DNA from: Nematostella vectensis
Taxonomy: Eukaryota > Cnidaria > Anthozoa > Actiniaria > Edwardsiidae
Assembly (NCBI RefSeq): GCF_932526225.1
Contig: NC_064044.1
Coordinates: forward strand, 12,910,084-12,974,083
Direction of reading: 5' to 3'
DNA length: 64,000 nucleotides
The translations under genes were made by a program, and so were the position numbers. Of the stretch, positions 23,701 to 35,110 are shown piece after piece. Position 1 is the first letter of the stretch; the number at the start of each line of letters is the position of its first letter. Below the pieces are notes generated by a model. The model was given only the letters and a program-made list of their open reading frames with translations, was not told where the DNA came from and searched no databases.

Positions 23701-26700
23701 TAATGCCTTCAGATATCTTCAGCAAAGTGGAAAGTATTGAGACCATCGTCAGCATCCCTCAGCAAAATTGTGATACTCGTCTCATGCAGATTGAGGTCTC
23801 CTACCTACCCTCCAGCCCACTAAAGAAGATAACAATCACTGCTAAATCATCTACGGTCGCTAAGCCGTTGTTGGCACCAGGACACGACATCAGCCAAATG
23901 CAAGCAGGTCAACTACCAAGGTTTGACGCAGTCGCCCTATTTGGGATCCCGGATACCAGCTCGAAGCTGGGACTCCTTGCTGAGTCTGCGGCCCTTCAAG
24001 GGCGTCCGAGCTCTATGCGGCTGTTAGTTGAAAAGCATTGTGCTAAGCTCCTTAAACCAGTGTACGTACACGCCGAGTCCCTTCCGACTCTGACCAAGAC
24101 TAATTTTATTGGACCAGCACTACCGCCTCCAATAGAAAAAGTGAAGAAGGAACAGGCTTCACTGGTTAAGCTGGAGGTCAATCTGATGACCCGAGAAGAG
24201 CAGATTCAAGTTGAGGAGAAGAACTCCACTCACAATTCTGCAGATCTCTTATTGACTTCAGGAGAGAAGAAAGCTGCACAGCATCTGCCAAGCGTAATGC
24301 AGTATGAAAAGGTAAAATAAACACACGAGAAACTATATTTGTGATTGATAAAAACCTCCACCCTGAAATGTATGTATCGTTGAAACATTACAATTGTTCG
24401 TCATTTTTGTTTCAACCAAGTTAGGAAGCCTTCTCATAAAATATAAACTCTGTAAACTCTGCGAGTAATATATGATTATTGCCATGTTTATGAAAATAGA
24501 ATTTGTGTACCCAACTATATGACTATCTTCACAGTGAGTTCTGTGGTGAACTTTGGCTATTAGAAAGGTAGAAAGATGATGGAGTGCGCAAATTGATTTG
24601 TTGTCTGGCCTTATAATTTCCAGACAGGACACTTCGCCAAGGTTGCCCTGCGTGCTAGCCTTCCAAAGTGGGAGAGGACGGCTCTTCGACAGATGCAGCT
24701 GGCATTTAGGGATGATGTGACAGACATAATGCCTTCAGATATCTTCACCAAAGTGAAAAGTATTGAGACCATCGTCAGCATTCCTCAACAAAATTGTGAT
24801 ACTCGTCTCATGCAGATCGAGGTCTCCTACCTACCCTCCAGCCCACTAAAGAAGATAACCATCAGTGCTAAATCATCTACGGTCGCAAAGCCGTTGTTAG
24901 CACCAGGACACAACATCAGCCAAATGCGAGCAGGTCAACTAAGGTTTGGCGCATTCGCCCTATTTGGGATCCGGGATACCAGCTCGAAGCTGGGACTCCT
25001 TGCTGAGTCTGCGGCCCTTCAAGGGCGTCCGAGCTCTATGCGGCTGTTAGTTGAAAAGCATTGTGCTACGCTCCTTAAACCAGTGTACGTACACGCCGAG
25101 CCCCTTCCGACTCTGACCAAGACTAATTTTATTGGACCAGCACTACCGCCTCCAATAAAAAAAGTGAAGAAGGAACAGGCTTCACCGGTTAAGCTGGAGG
25201 TCAATCTGATGACCCGAGAAGAGCAGATTCAAGTTGAGGAGAAGAACTCCACTCACAATTCTGCAGATCTCTTATTGACTTCAGGAGAGAAGAAAGCTGC
25301 ACAGCATCAGCCAAGTGTAATGCGGTATGAAAAGGTTAAATAAACACACGAGAACTATGGTTGTGATTGATAAAAACTTTCACCCTGAAATATATGTATC
25401 GTTGAAACATTACAATTGTTCGTCATTATTGTTTCAACCAAGTTAGGAAGCCTTCTCAGAAAATATGAACTCTGTAAACTCTGCGAGTAATACATGATTA
25501 TTGCCATGTTTATAAAAATAGAATTTGCGTACCCAACTATATGACTATCTTCACAGTAAGTTCTGTTGTGAACTTCGGCTATTAGAAAGGTAGAAAGATG
25601 ATGGAGTGCGCAAATTGATTTGTTGTCTGGCCTTATAATTTCCAGACAGGACACTTCGCCGAGATTGCCCTGCGTGCTAGCCTTCCAAAGTGGGAGAGGG
25701 CGGCACTTCGACAGATGCAGCTGGCATTTAGGGATGATGTGACAGACATAATGCCTTCAGATATCTTCAGCAAAGTGGAAAGTATTGAGACCATCGTCAG
25801 CATCCCTCAGCAAAATTGTGATACTCGTCTCATGCAGATTGAGGTCTCCTACCTACCCTCCAGCCCACTAAAGAAGATAACCATCACTGCTAAATCAACT
25901 ACGGTCGCTAAGCCGTTGTTGGCACCAGGACACGACATCAGCCAAATGCAAGCAGGTCAACTACCAAGGTTTGACGCAGTCGCCCTATTTGGGATCCCGG
26001 ATACCAGCTCGAAGCTGGGACTCCTTGCTGAGTCTGCGGCCCTTCAAGGGCGTCCGAGCTCTATGCGGCTGTTAGTTGAAAAGCATTGTGCTAAGCTCCT
26101 TAAACCAGTGTACGTACACGCCGAGTCCCCTCCGACTCTGACCAAGACTAATTTTATTGGACCCGCACTACCTCCTCCAATAGAAAAAATGAAGAAGGAA
26201 CAGGCTTCACCGGTTAAGTTGGAGGTCAATCTGATGACCCGAGAAGAGCAGATTCAAGTTGAGGAGAAGAACTCCACTCACAATTCTGCAGATCTCTTAT
26301 TGACTTCAGGAGATAAGGAAGCTGCACAGCATCAGTCAAGCGTAATGCAGTATGAAAAGGTAAAATAAACACACGAGAACTATGGTTGTGATTGATAAAA
26401 ACCTCCACCCTGAAATGTATGTATCGTTGAAACATTACAATTGTTCGTCATTATTGTTTCAACCAAGTTAGGAAGCCTTCTCAAAAAATATGAACTCTGT
26501 AAACTCTGCGAGTAATATATGATTATTGCCATGTTTATAAAAATAGAATTTGCGTACCCAACTATATGACTATCTTCACAGTGAGTTCTGTTGTGAACTT
26601 CGGCTTTTAGAAAGGTAGAAAGATGATGGAGTGCGCAAATTGATTTGTTGTCTGGCCTTATAATTTCCAGACAGGACACTTCGCCGAGATTGCCCTGCGT

Positions 26701-29700
26701 GCTAGCCTTCCAAAGTGGGAGAGGGCGGCACTTCGACAGATGCAGCTGGCATTTAGGGATGATGTGACAGACATAATGCCTTCAGATATCTTCAGCAAAG
26801 TGGAAAGTATTGAGACCATCGTCAGCATCCCTCAGCAAAATTGTGATACTCGTCTCATGCAGATTGAGGTCTCCTACCTACCCTCCAGCCCACTAAAGAA
26901 GATAACCATCACTGCTAAATCAACTACGGTCGCTAAGCCGTTGTTGGCACCAGGACACGACATCAGCCAAATGCAAGCAGGTCAACTACCAAGGTTTGAC
27001 GCAGTCGCCCTATTTGGGTTCCCGGATACCAGCTCGAAGCTGGGACTCCTTGCTGAGTCTGCGGCCCTTCAAGGGCGTCCGAGCTCTATGCGGCTGTTAG
27101 TTGAAAAGCATTGTGCTAAGCTCCTTAAACCAGTGTATGTACACGACGAGTCCCTTCCGACTCTGACCAAGACTAATTTTATTGGACCCGCACTACCTCC
27201 TCCAATAGAAAAAGTGAAGAAGGAACAGGCTTCACCGGTTAAGTTGGAGGTCAATCAGATGACCCGAGAAGAGCAGATTCAAGTTGAGGAGAAGAACTCC
27301 ACTCACAATTCTGCAGATCTCTTATTGACTTCAGGAGATAAGGAAGCTGCACAGCATCAGTCAAGCGTAATGCAGTATGAAAAGGTAAAATAAACACACG
27401 AGAACTATGGTTGTGATTGATAAAAACCTCCACCCTGAAATGTATGTATCGTTGAAACATTACAATTGTTCGTCATTTTTGTTTCAACCAAGTTAGGAAG
27501 CCTTCTCAGAAAATATGAACTCTGTAAACTCTGCGAGTAATATATGATTATTGCCATGTTTATAAAAATAGAATTTGCGTACCCAACTATATGACTATCT
27601 TCACAGTGAGTTCTGTTGTGAACTTCGGCTTTTAGAAAGGTAGAAAGATGATGGAGTGCGCAAATTGATTTGTTGTCTGGCCTTATAATTTCCAGACAGG
27701 ACACTTCGCCGAGATTGCCCTGCGTGCTAGCCTTCCAAAGTGGGAGAGGGCGGCACTTCGACAGATGCAGCTGGCATTTAGGGATGATGTGACAGACATA
27801 ATGCCTTCAGATATCTTCAGCAAAGTGGAAAGTATTGAGACCATCGTCAGCATCCCTCAGCAAAATTGTGATACTCGTCTCATGCAGATTGAGGTCTCCT
27901 ACCTACCCTCCAGCCCACTAAAGAAGATAACCATCACTGCTAAATCAACTACGGTCGCTAAGCCGTTGTTGGCACCAGGACACGACATCAGCCAAATGCA
28001 AGCAGGTCAACTACCAAGGTTTGACGCAGTCGCCCTATTTGGGATCCCGGATACCAGCTCGAAGCTGGGACTCCTTGCTGAGTCTGCGGCCCTTCAAGGG
28101 CGTCCGAGCTCTATGCGGCTGTTAGTTGAAAAGCATTGTGCTAAGCTCCTTAAACCAGTGTATGTACACGACGAGTCCCTTCCGACTCTGACCAAGACTA
28201 ATTTTATTGGACCCGCACTACCTCCTCCAATAGAAAAAGTGAAGAAGGAACAGGCTTCACCGGTTAAGTTGGAGGTCAATCAGATGACCCGAGAAGAGCA
28301 GATTCAAGTTGAGGAGAAGAACTCCACTCACAATTCTGCAGATCTCTTATTGACTTCAGGAGATAAGGAAGCTGCACAGCATCAGTCAAGCGTAATGCAG
28401 TATGAAAAGGTAAAATAAACACACGAGAACTATGGTTGTGATTGATAAAAACCTCCACCCTGAAATGTATGTATCGTTGAAACATTACAATTGTTCGTCA
28501 TTTTTGTTTCAACCAAGTTAGGAAGCCTTCTCAGAAAATATGAACTCTGTAAACTCTGCGAGTAATATATGATTATTGCCATGTTTATAAAAATAGAATT
28601 TGCGTACCCAACTATATGACTATCTTCACAGTAAGTTCTGTGGTGACCTTTGGCTATTAGAAAGGTAGAAAGATGATGGAGTGCGCAAATTGATTTGTTG
28701 TCTGGCCTTATAATTTCCAGACAGGACACTTCGCCGAGATTGCCCTGCGTGCTAGCCTTCCAAAGTGGGAGAGGGCGGCACTTCGACAGATGCAGCTGGC
28801 ATTTAGGGATGATGTGACAGACATAATGCCTTCAGATATCTTCAGCAAAGTGGAAAGTATTGAGACCATCGTCAGCATCCCTCAGCAAAATTGTGATACT
28901 CGTCTCATGCAGATTGAGGTCTCCTACCTACCCTCCAGCCCACTAAAGAAGATAACCATCACTGCTAAATCAACTACGGTCGCTAAGCCGTTGTTGGCAC
29001 CAGGACACGACATCAGCCAAATGCAAGCAGGTCAACTACCAAGGTTTGACGCAGTCGCCCTATTTGGGATCCCGGATACCAGCTCGAAGCTGGGACTCCT
29101 TGCTGAGTCTGCGGCCCTTCAAGGGCGTCCGAGCTCTATGCGGCTGTTAGTTGAAAAGCATTGTGCTAAGCTCCTTAAACCAGTGTACGTACACGCCGAG
29201 TCCCTTCCGACTCTGACCAAGACTAATTTTATTGGACCCGCACTACCTCCTCCAATAGAAAAAATGAAGAAGGAACAGGCTTCACCGGTTAAGTTGGAGG
29301 TCAATCTGATGACCCGAGAAGAGCAGATTCAAGTTGAGGAGAAGAACTCCACTCACAATTCTGCAGATCTCTTATTGACTTCAGGAGAGAAGAAAGCTAC
29401 ACAGCATCAGTCAAGCGTAATGCAGTATGAAAAGGTAAAATAAACACACGAGAACTATGGTTGTGATTGATAAAAACCTCCACCCTGAAATGTATGTATC
29501 GTTGAAACATTACAATTGTTCGTCATTTTTGTTTCAACCAAGTTAGGAAGCCTTCTCATAAAATATAAACTCTGTAAACTCTGCGAGTAATATATGATTA
29601 TTGCCATGTTTATGAAAATATAATTTGAGTACCCAACTATATGACTATCTTCACAGTAAGTTCTGTGGTGACCTTTGGCTATTAGAAAGGTAGAAAGATG

Positions 29701-32700
29701 ATGGAGTGCGCAAATTGATTTGTTGTCTGGCCTTATAATTTCCAGACAGGACACTTCGCCAAGGTTGCCCTGCGTGCTAGCCTTCCAAAGTGGGAGAAGG
29801 CGGCTCTTCAACAGATGCAGCTGGCATTTAAGGATGATGTGACAGACATAATGCCTTCAGATATCTTCAGCAAAGTGGAAAGTATTGAGACCATCGTCAG
29901 CATCCCTCAGCAAAATTGTGATACTCGTCTCATGCAGATTGAGGTCTCCTACCTACCCTCCAGCCCACTAAAGAAGATAACCATCACTGCTAAATCAACT
30001 ACGGTCGCTAAGCCGTTGTTGGCACCAGGACACGACATCAGCCAAATGCAAGCAGGTCAACTACCAAGGTTTGACGCAGTCGCCCTATTTGGGATCCCGG
30101 ATACCAGCTCGAAGCTGGGACTGCTTGCCGAGTCTGCGGCCCTTCAAGGGCGTCCAAGCTCTATGCGGCTGTTAGTTGAAAAGCATTGTGCTACGCTCCT
30201 TAAACCAGTGTACGTACACGCCGAGCCCCTTCCGACTCTGACCAAGACTAATTTTATTGGACCAGCACTACCGCCTCCAATGAAAAAAGTAAAGAAGGAA
30301 CGGGATTCACCGGTTAAGCTGGAGGTCAATCTGATGACCCGAGAAGAGCAGATTCAAGTTGAGGAGCAGACCTCCACTCACAATTCTGCAGATCTCGTAT
30401 TGACTTCAGGAGAGAAGGAAGCTGCACAGCATCAGTCAAGCGTAATGCAGTATGAAAAGGTAAAATAAACACACGAGAACTATGGTTGTGACTGATAAAA
30501 ACCTCCACCCTACGATATATATGTCGTTGAAGCAACAAAATTGAACGTCATCATTGTTTCCACCAAGTTAGAAAGCCTTCTCAGAAAATATAGACCCCAC
30601 CTTTCTTGTATACTCTGCGAGTAATATATTATTATAGCCATGTTTATGAAAATATTATTTGCGTACCCAAATATTTGACTATCTTCACAAAAAGTTATGT
30701 TGTGAACTTCGACTATTAGAAAAGTAGAAAGATGATGGAGTGCGCAAATTGATTTGTTGTCTGGCCTTATCATTTCCAGTCAGGACACTTTGCCAAGGTT
30801 GCCCTGCGTGCTAGCTCTCCAAAGTGGGAGAAGGCGGCTCTTCGACAGATGCAGCTCGCGTTCAGGGACGAGGTCAAAGCTTTGTGGCCTTTAGATATCT
30901 TCACCAAAGTGGAAAGTATCCACAGCTCCACGGCACAGCAAAATTGTGATACTCGTCTCATAAAGATTGTGGTAACATACCTGCCCTTTTGTCCTTGGAA
31001 TCAGATTTTCAGCACTGCCCAATCAGCTCTCGTTATCAAAGCTTCCACAGAAGAAGATCCGAAGCTGTCCGCCTTTGAGATCAGTAGTCCAAATAGTAGA
31101 AACCAACCAACAAACTACCCACAACAACTTGACGCCATAACAACGTCATTACAAAATTCGTTTTGTACCTTGACAGCCACAGATAACGAAGCTTGCCTTC
31201 CATGTAAAATCGTTAAGCAAGAACAAAACTTCAGATCTCACATTCTACCAGATAGATATTTAATCGCTCAACCAACGATCTTTACTTCTTTTTCCCGTCA
31301 TCAAGCAACTGAACAGGTAAACAAGTCAGAAGACTTTAGCAAAGCCTGTTATACCGCTAATTACGAGAATGTAGCATTAATGCATCTTAAAGAGGAGATT
31401 GAAAACATCAGAAATGACCACAATAGAGGATTTTTAACCGGATCAGTGCAGCAGCTCCAGGTAGTGTGTTCCACTACTGGGAAGGAATTGTTTGTTCAAG
31501 AAGAAACCACCCCAGTGCAACAGCTGGATGCTGGTCAGTTCCTTCCCCTTTGCCTGAAAGAAAAGACCAAGGATCCTACACATGAAGAGCTTGGAGACGA
31601 ACTGTTGTATGAAGACAAAACCACCCCAGCGAAACAGCTGGATGCTGGTCAGTTCCTTCCCCTTTGCCTGAAAGAAAAGACCAAGGATCCTACACATGAA
31701 GAGCTTGGAGACGAATTGTTGTATGAAGACAAAACCACCCCAGCGAAACAGCTGGATGCTGGTCAGTTTCTTCCCCTTTGCCTGAAAGAAAAGACCAAGG
31801 ATCCTACACATGAAGAGCTTGGAGACGAATTGTTGTATGAAGACAAAACCACCCCAGCGAAACAGCTGGATGCTGGTCAGTTCCTTCCCCTTTGCCTGAA
31901 AGAAAAGACCAAGGATCCTACACATGAAGAGCTTGGAGACGAATTGTTGTATGAAGACAAAACCACCCCAGCGAAACAGCTGGATGCTGGTCAGTTCCTT
32001 CCCCTTTGCCTGAAAGAAAAGACCAAGGATCCTACACATAAAGAGCTTGGAGACGAATTGTTGTATGAAGACAAAACCACCCCAGCGAAACAGCTGGATG
32101 AAGGGCAATACACTCCTCCTCCTCATGACGAAGGTAAAGAATCAGCAGATCCTAAAGAATTCATTTCTCCTTTTCATGAGAAAAAGGCAAAGGAGTTGCC
32201 AGCTGTCGAGAGAGATGCGTCGGAAATGGAGAAAGAGATAACGGGAGACGTTAGTGCTGCATTGGCAATAAGCCCTGATGTTATTCAGGAGTCATTAAAA
32301 GACACCAAAGATGGAAAAGACATGTCTGAAAAAGATCAAGATACAGGAAAAGAGTCAGCTCCTAACCCTTGCCGAAGACAGGGTAAAAGACGAAAGTCTA
32401 AGCGACCAAGTGCGAAAAAAGAGGCTAAAGCTTCGTCAGCAACGAATGATCAAAAACAGGCAGGGAAGGCGGGTCTTTCGGTAAAAGGTGAAAGTTCTAG
32501 GCTTTATACTAAAGATATGAAAACCGGCAATGACGACCTAATTGCTATTGACCATCGAAAGGCAGACTCAGAAGATCCTGAAAAGGCTTGCGGACAGCAG
32601 ACGAATGCACATACGCCGTCACTTGTCAAGAAACCAGTAGGAGAAATGAGCGATGGACACAATAAGATCAGTCCCAAATCAAAACAGAAAAAGAATAAAG

Positions 32701-34546
32701 GCAAAAAGGCTGCTGAGCCTTTATCAGTCTTTGGGACGCAAATCGTTGTTCGGACAGGAAGAAAAGTTGAGGCAAAGGAGACGTCGGCAATCGAAAGTCA
32801 CAGGCAAAATAGAAAGAACGTGGGCATTAGTTGTAAAACAAAGAAACTTGATGAGCCAAAGGTCGACCAAGAAAAGCAAGAAAAGACCATGATAAAAACA
32901 AAGCTAGAGGGCAACGAACCACCCAAACCTGTGAAAGGTAAACAAAAAGATGCAAAGCAGACACGGGAGGGGCCTGTGGCATCGTCACGTGACGGGCCTG
33001 GTGTACAGTCACGTGACGATGTCCTTGTCATCAGCACCCATAACGGAACCGCACGACCTACCACCAAAGATGTTGGTGGGCACGACACACCTATGAGTAC
33101 GGGTAAGTTATATTTTTATATATTTAGGCTTCTGAAGCCTGTATAAGGTAAAGGATCAAACCTTATATACGGTTAGAACCTTATATATTATTGAGATGCA
33201 GGCGATTCATAGATCCTGGAGAAAGTTTGCTTTTTGCTTCTTTTTCTTCTTTTTTCTTCAGCACAATCGCTGTTAATATTATAAGCCCTTTATATTGGAA
33301 TGAAATATTGACCCAAATACAACGCCGTATCAGGGGTGAAGAACAGGAGACGTATCTCCCCCTCCTTACCACCCTAAAACAATTTTGACAATATACGGTA
33401 ATGGTCACTTTTCAAACTCGTTCAACTTTAAAGGTCTCACTAGAGAGGGGAGGAAAAAGACCAACTCCAGCAATGCCAACCTTTCTAAAGGCAATGCCGT
33501 TCGTGGGAACACGAGGGCATCAGACTCGTACCAGCCCGCCAAGAGGACTACGTACTCGACCGCAGCACACGCGGGAAGTATCGCGGGCGGCAACAATCGT
33601 AGAGGGTCACACCAAAAAAAGACCTATCGAGACCAGGCTCAACATGAACACGGAGCAAGAGCAAGAGATGGGTAAGAGATATTAGTTAAGGAGAAATAGT
33701 ATATTTAATATAAAGATAAATGTATACAATATATAATAGAAAGAGGAGGAAGAGAAGGAAAGACTATCATGATAAGATGAAAAGATACAGAGAAATACAG
33801 AAATGCTGGTTCGTTCGGTAAGTATGTATGAATCTCAAAAATGTGCATTCTGATTTTACAGCATCCAGACAAGTGAGCACCGGATGCAGAGCTCGCGTCT
33901 TATCGCCAAAGGCCAAATGCATCAAAGCAACGAAGCCCTCTCCTGTCCCGGAGCACAGTGCTGCTCAATCGCCATGTGCGCTATCATCAGAGCGACTGGG
34001 AAGCATCCATTACGCTGGACGTCAGATGATATTGACGACGTCATTATCGCCGGAGATGCAAAGCACCGTGAGGCTCAGAGAGCGATGAACCTCCCGAAGA
34101 CCGCATACCTACACATTGACGAGCTAAAGACAGACGTTCGAGTGTGGGGAAGACAGTTTACGATCAAGAAGAGCGATGTACTTGCTGGGAACATCACAAA
34201 CGAGGGCGTGAACAAGGAAGACCCTTTCCCCAGTATAGAAACTAATATAGGATCTCTACCGGAATACAATATGTATATCTTGAGGTACCTCCTATATACC
34301 ATAGCTCTCTTCAGAACTCCATCCAGTTGGATCTTATTTGACTCGCACAGTCGGGACAATCAAGGCTTTCTAATTGCAGATGGGAGATCGGTGCTACTTG
34401 AATTCAAGGACATCAATAGCGTTGCTAAATACCTTAAGCGCTTCGTAAGCTGCAACGGCTCAAGTGACCCATTAAATGCTCGCCTGCTTGCTGATTGGGA
34501 GATGAGCTACGAGTTAGCAGGCGTGCAGGTGGCACTTAATAACTGA
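17795..34546 (+). CDS. Giant membrane-anchored exon-array protein with C-terminal cysteine-peptidase-like domain (3,862 aa model)
   Basis: Exons: 17795-17912, 17999-18055, 18719-18835, 19093-19298, eleven array exons within 19473-30459, 30780-33102, 33434-33671 and 33862-34546. All have GT-AG borders, and phases join without a break to 3,863 codons including TGA. Residues 2-20 are a signal anchor or signal peptide. A loop with an N-glycosylation motif (NAS) follows, then a membrane helix at about 128-150. Next come eleven phase 0/0 repeats of 237-238 residues, a diverged twelfth repeat fused to 38-residue repeats and a Lys-rich tail, and a last domain with AQCCSIAMC and LFDSHSRD. That pairing resembles the catalytic Cys and His of herpes-tegument/C76-like or OTU-type peptidases found in cnidarian proteins. 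The function of the repeat is unknown. ATTAAA at 34663 may be the poly(A) signal. The third exon has the weakest acceptor (TTTTAAAG). Confidence 0.75.
18184..18262. repeat. 30-bp inverted repeat hairpin, 19-nt loop
   Basis: The arms at 18184-18213 and 18233-18262 pair over 30 bp with one mismatch (core GAGAACAGACCAATAAACAA). The hairpin sits in intron 2 of the exon-array gene. It could be a tiny MITE or a small-RNA precursor-like hairpin. Confidence 0.85.
19473..30779 (+). repeat. Eleven tandem ~1,025-1,035-bp exon+intron units
   Basis: Array exons are 19473-20186, 20508-21218, 21540-22253, 22566-23276, 23598-24311, 24624-25334, 25646-26359, 26671-27384, 27696-28409, 28721-29434 and 29746-30459. 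Each starts after a TTTCCAG acceptor with (A/T)CAGGACRCTT and ends at TATGAAAAG before GTAAAA (GTTAAA in the sixth). Two exon types occur. Type A (714 nt, peptide LPRFDAVALFG) is in copies 1, 3, 5 and 7-11. Type B (711 nt, LRFDAFALFG or LRFGAFALFG) is in copies 2, 4 and 6. Copies 3-4 and 5-6 form a near-identical 2,058-bp pair of pairs, and copies 7-10 are almost identical 1,025-bp units. Introns are about 311-321 bp and equally conserved. Confidence 0.97.
31521..32100 (+). repeat. In-frame 114-bp tandem repeat (five copies plus partial)
   Basis: CAGCTGGATGCTGGTCAG recurs at 31521, 31635, 31749, 31863 and 31977, with a variant at 32091. Each unit encodes 38 residues with the elements QLDAGQFLPLCLKEKTKD and ELLYEDKTTPAK. 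Units are almost identical at the DNA level. They lie inside the long fused exon of the exon-array gene. Confidence 0.95.
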
Positions 34547-34659
34547 GCCCAAGACATGTAGGCGTAAAGGATGTTTTATTGAACTTTCTTTCTTTGATTT
34601 ACGCATTATTGAGGAGAATGCTGATCATTGTTAAGAATTTGTACATATCTATAAAGTAT

Positions 34660-35110
34660 TATATTAAAATTTCATCTTTTCTAAAGCTAATGGTTTCTTT
34701 TCCAACATAAACATAATTGTTGAGACAGAGAACCCATATTTTGATCCTGCAATGCATTGTTGATAAAAAAATTTTCCTGTTTGGAAAACCCCGTAGTCCA
34801 TCACAAATTGGATTACGGCATTGTAGAATGTTAGTCGGGCTGCTGGTGAGAGAAAGATTGTTTCGTCCACTAGAGCCCTAGCAGCTTTCTAATCTTTTTA
34901 CTGACGTCAACATGTTCATCATTCCAGGTCAGGTTAATGGCAAGGAGTATCCCTAACAATTTCGTGGCCAATTTCGAGACTTCTTCGATTTCCCTGCCAT
35001 TAATTAGGACTTTATTCTTTCTCGACAAGCATGCGCTGTTTTGGCTTGCCGCGTATAATCATCCTCTTTGTCTTGTCCGCATTAACTGCCATCCAGAAGT
35101 TGATAATTCA
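34660..35110 (-). mobile_element. Decayed LINE (non-LTR) reverse transcriptase fragment
   Basis: On the - strand, successive frames spell NADKTKRMIIRGK, KVLINGREIEEV, LLGILLAINLTWNDEH, VSKKIRKLLGL and DETIFLSPAARLTFYNAVIQ. This is the order found at the C-terminal end of LINE reverse transcriptases, in the thumb region after the catalytic core. At least two frameshifts or stops interrupt it. The catalytic FADD box and endonuclease are not present. Confidence 0.75.

Noticed and set aside
19871-30329. Recurrent 61- and 99-codon frames on the - strand of the exon array
   Set aside because: They repeat with the array and are antisense to exons or confined to introns. They have no independent support.
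31443-32126. 227-codon repetitive frame on the - strand
   Set aside because: It is the antisense reading of the 114-bp repeat within the fused exon. The + strand frame is continuous with the gene.
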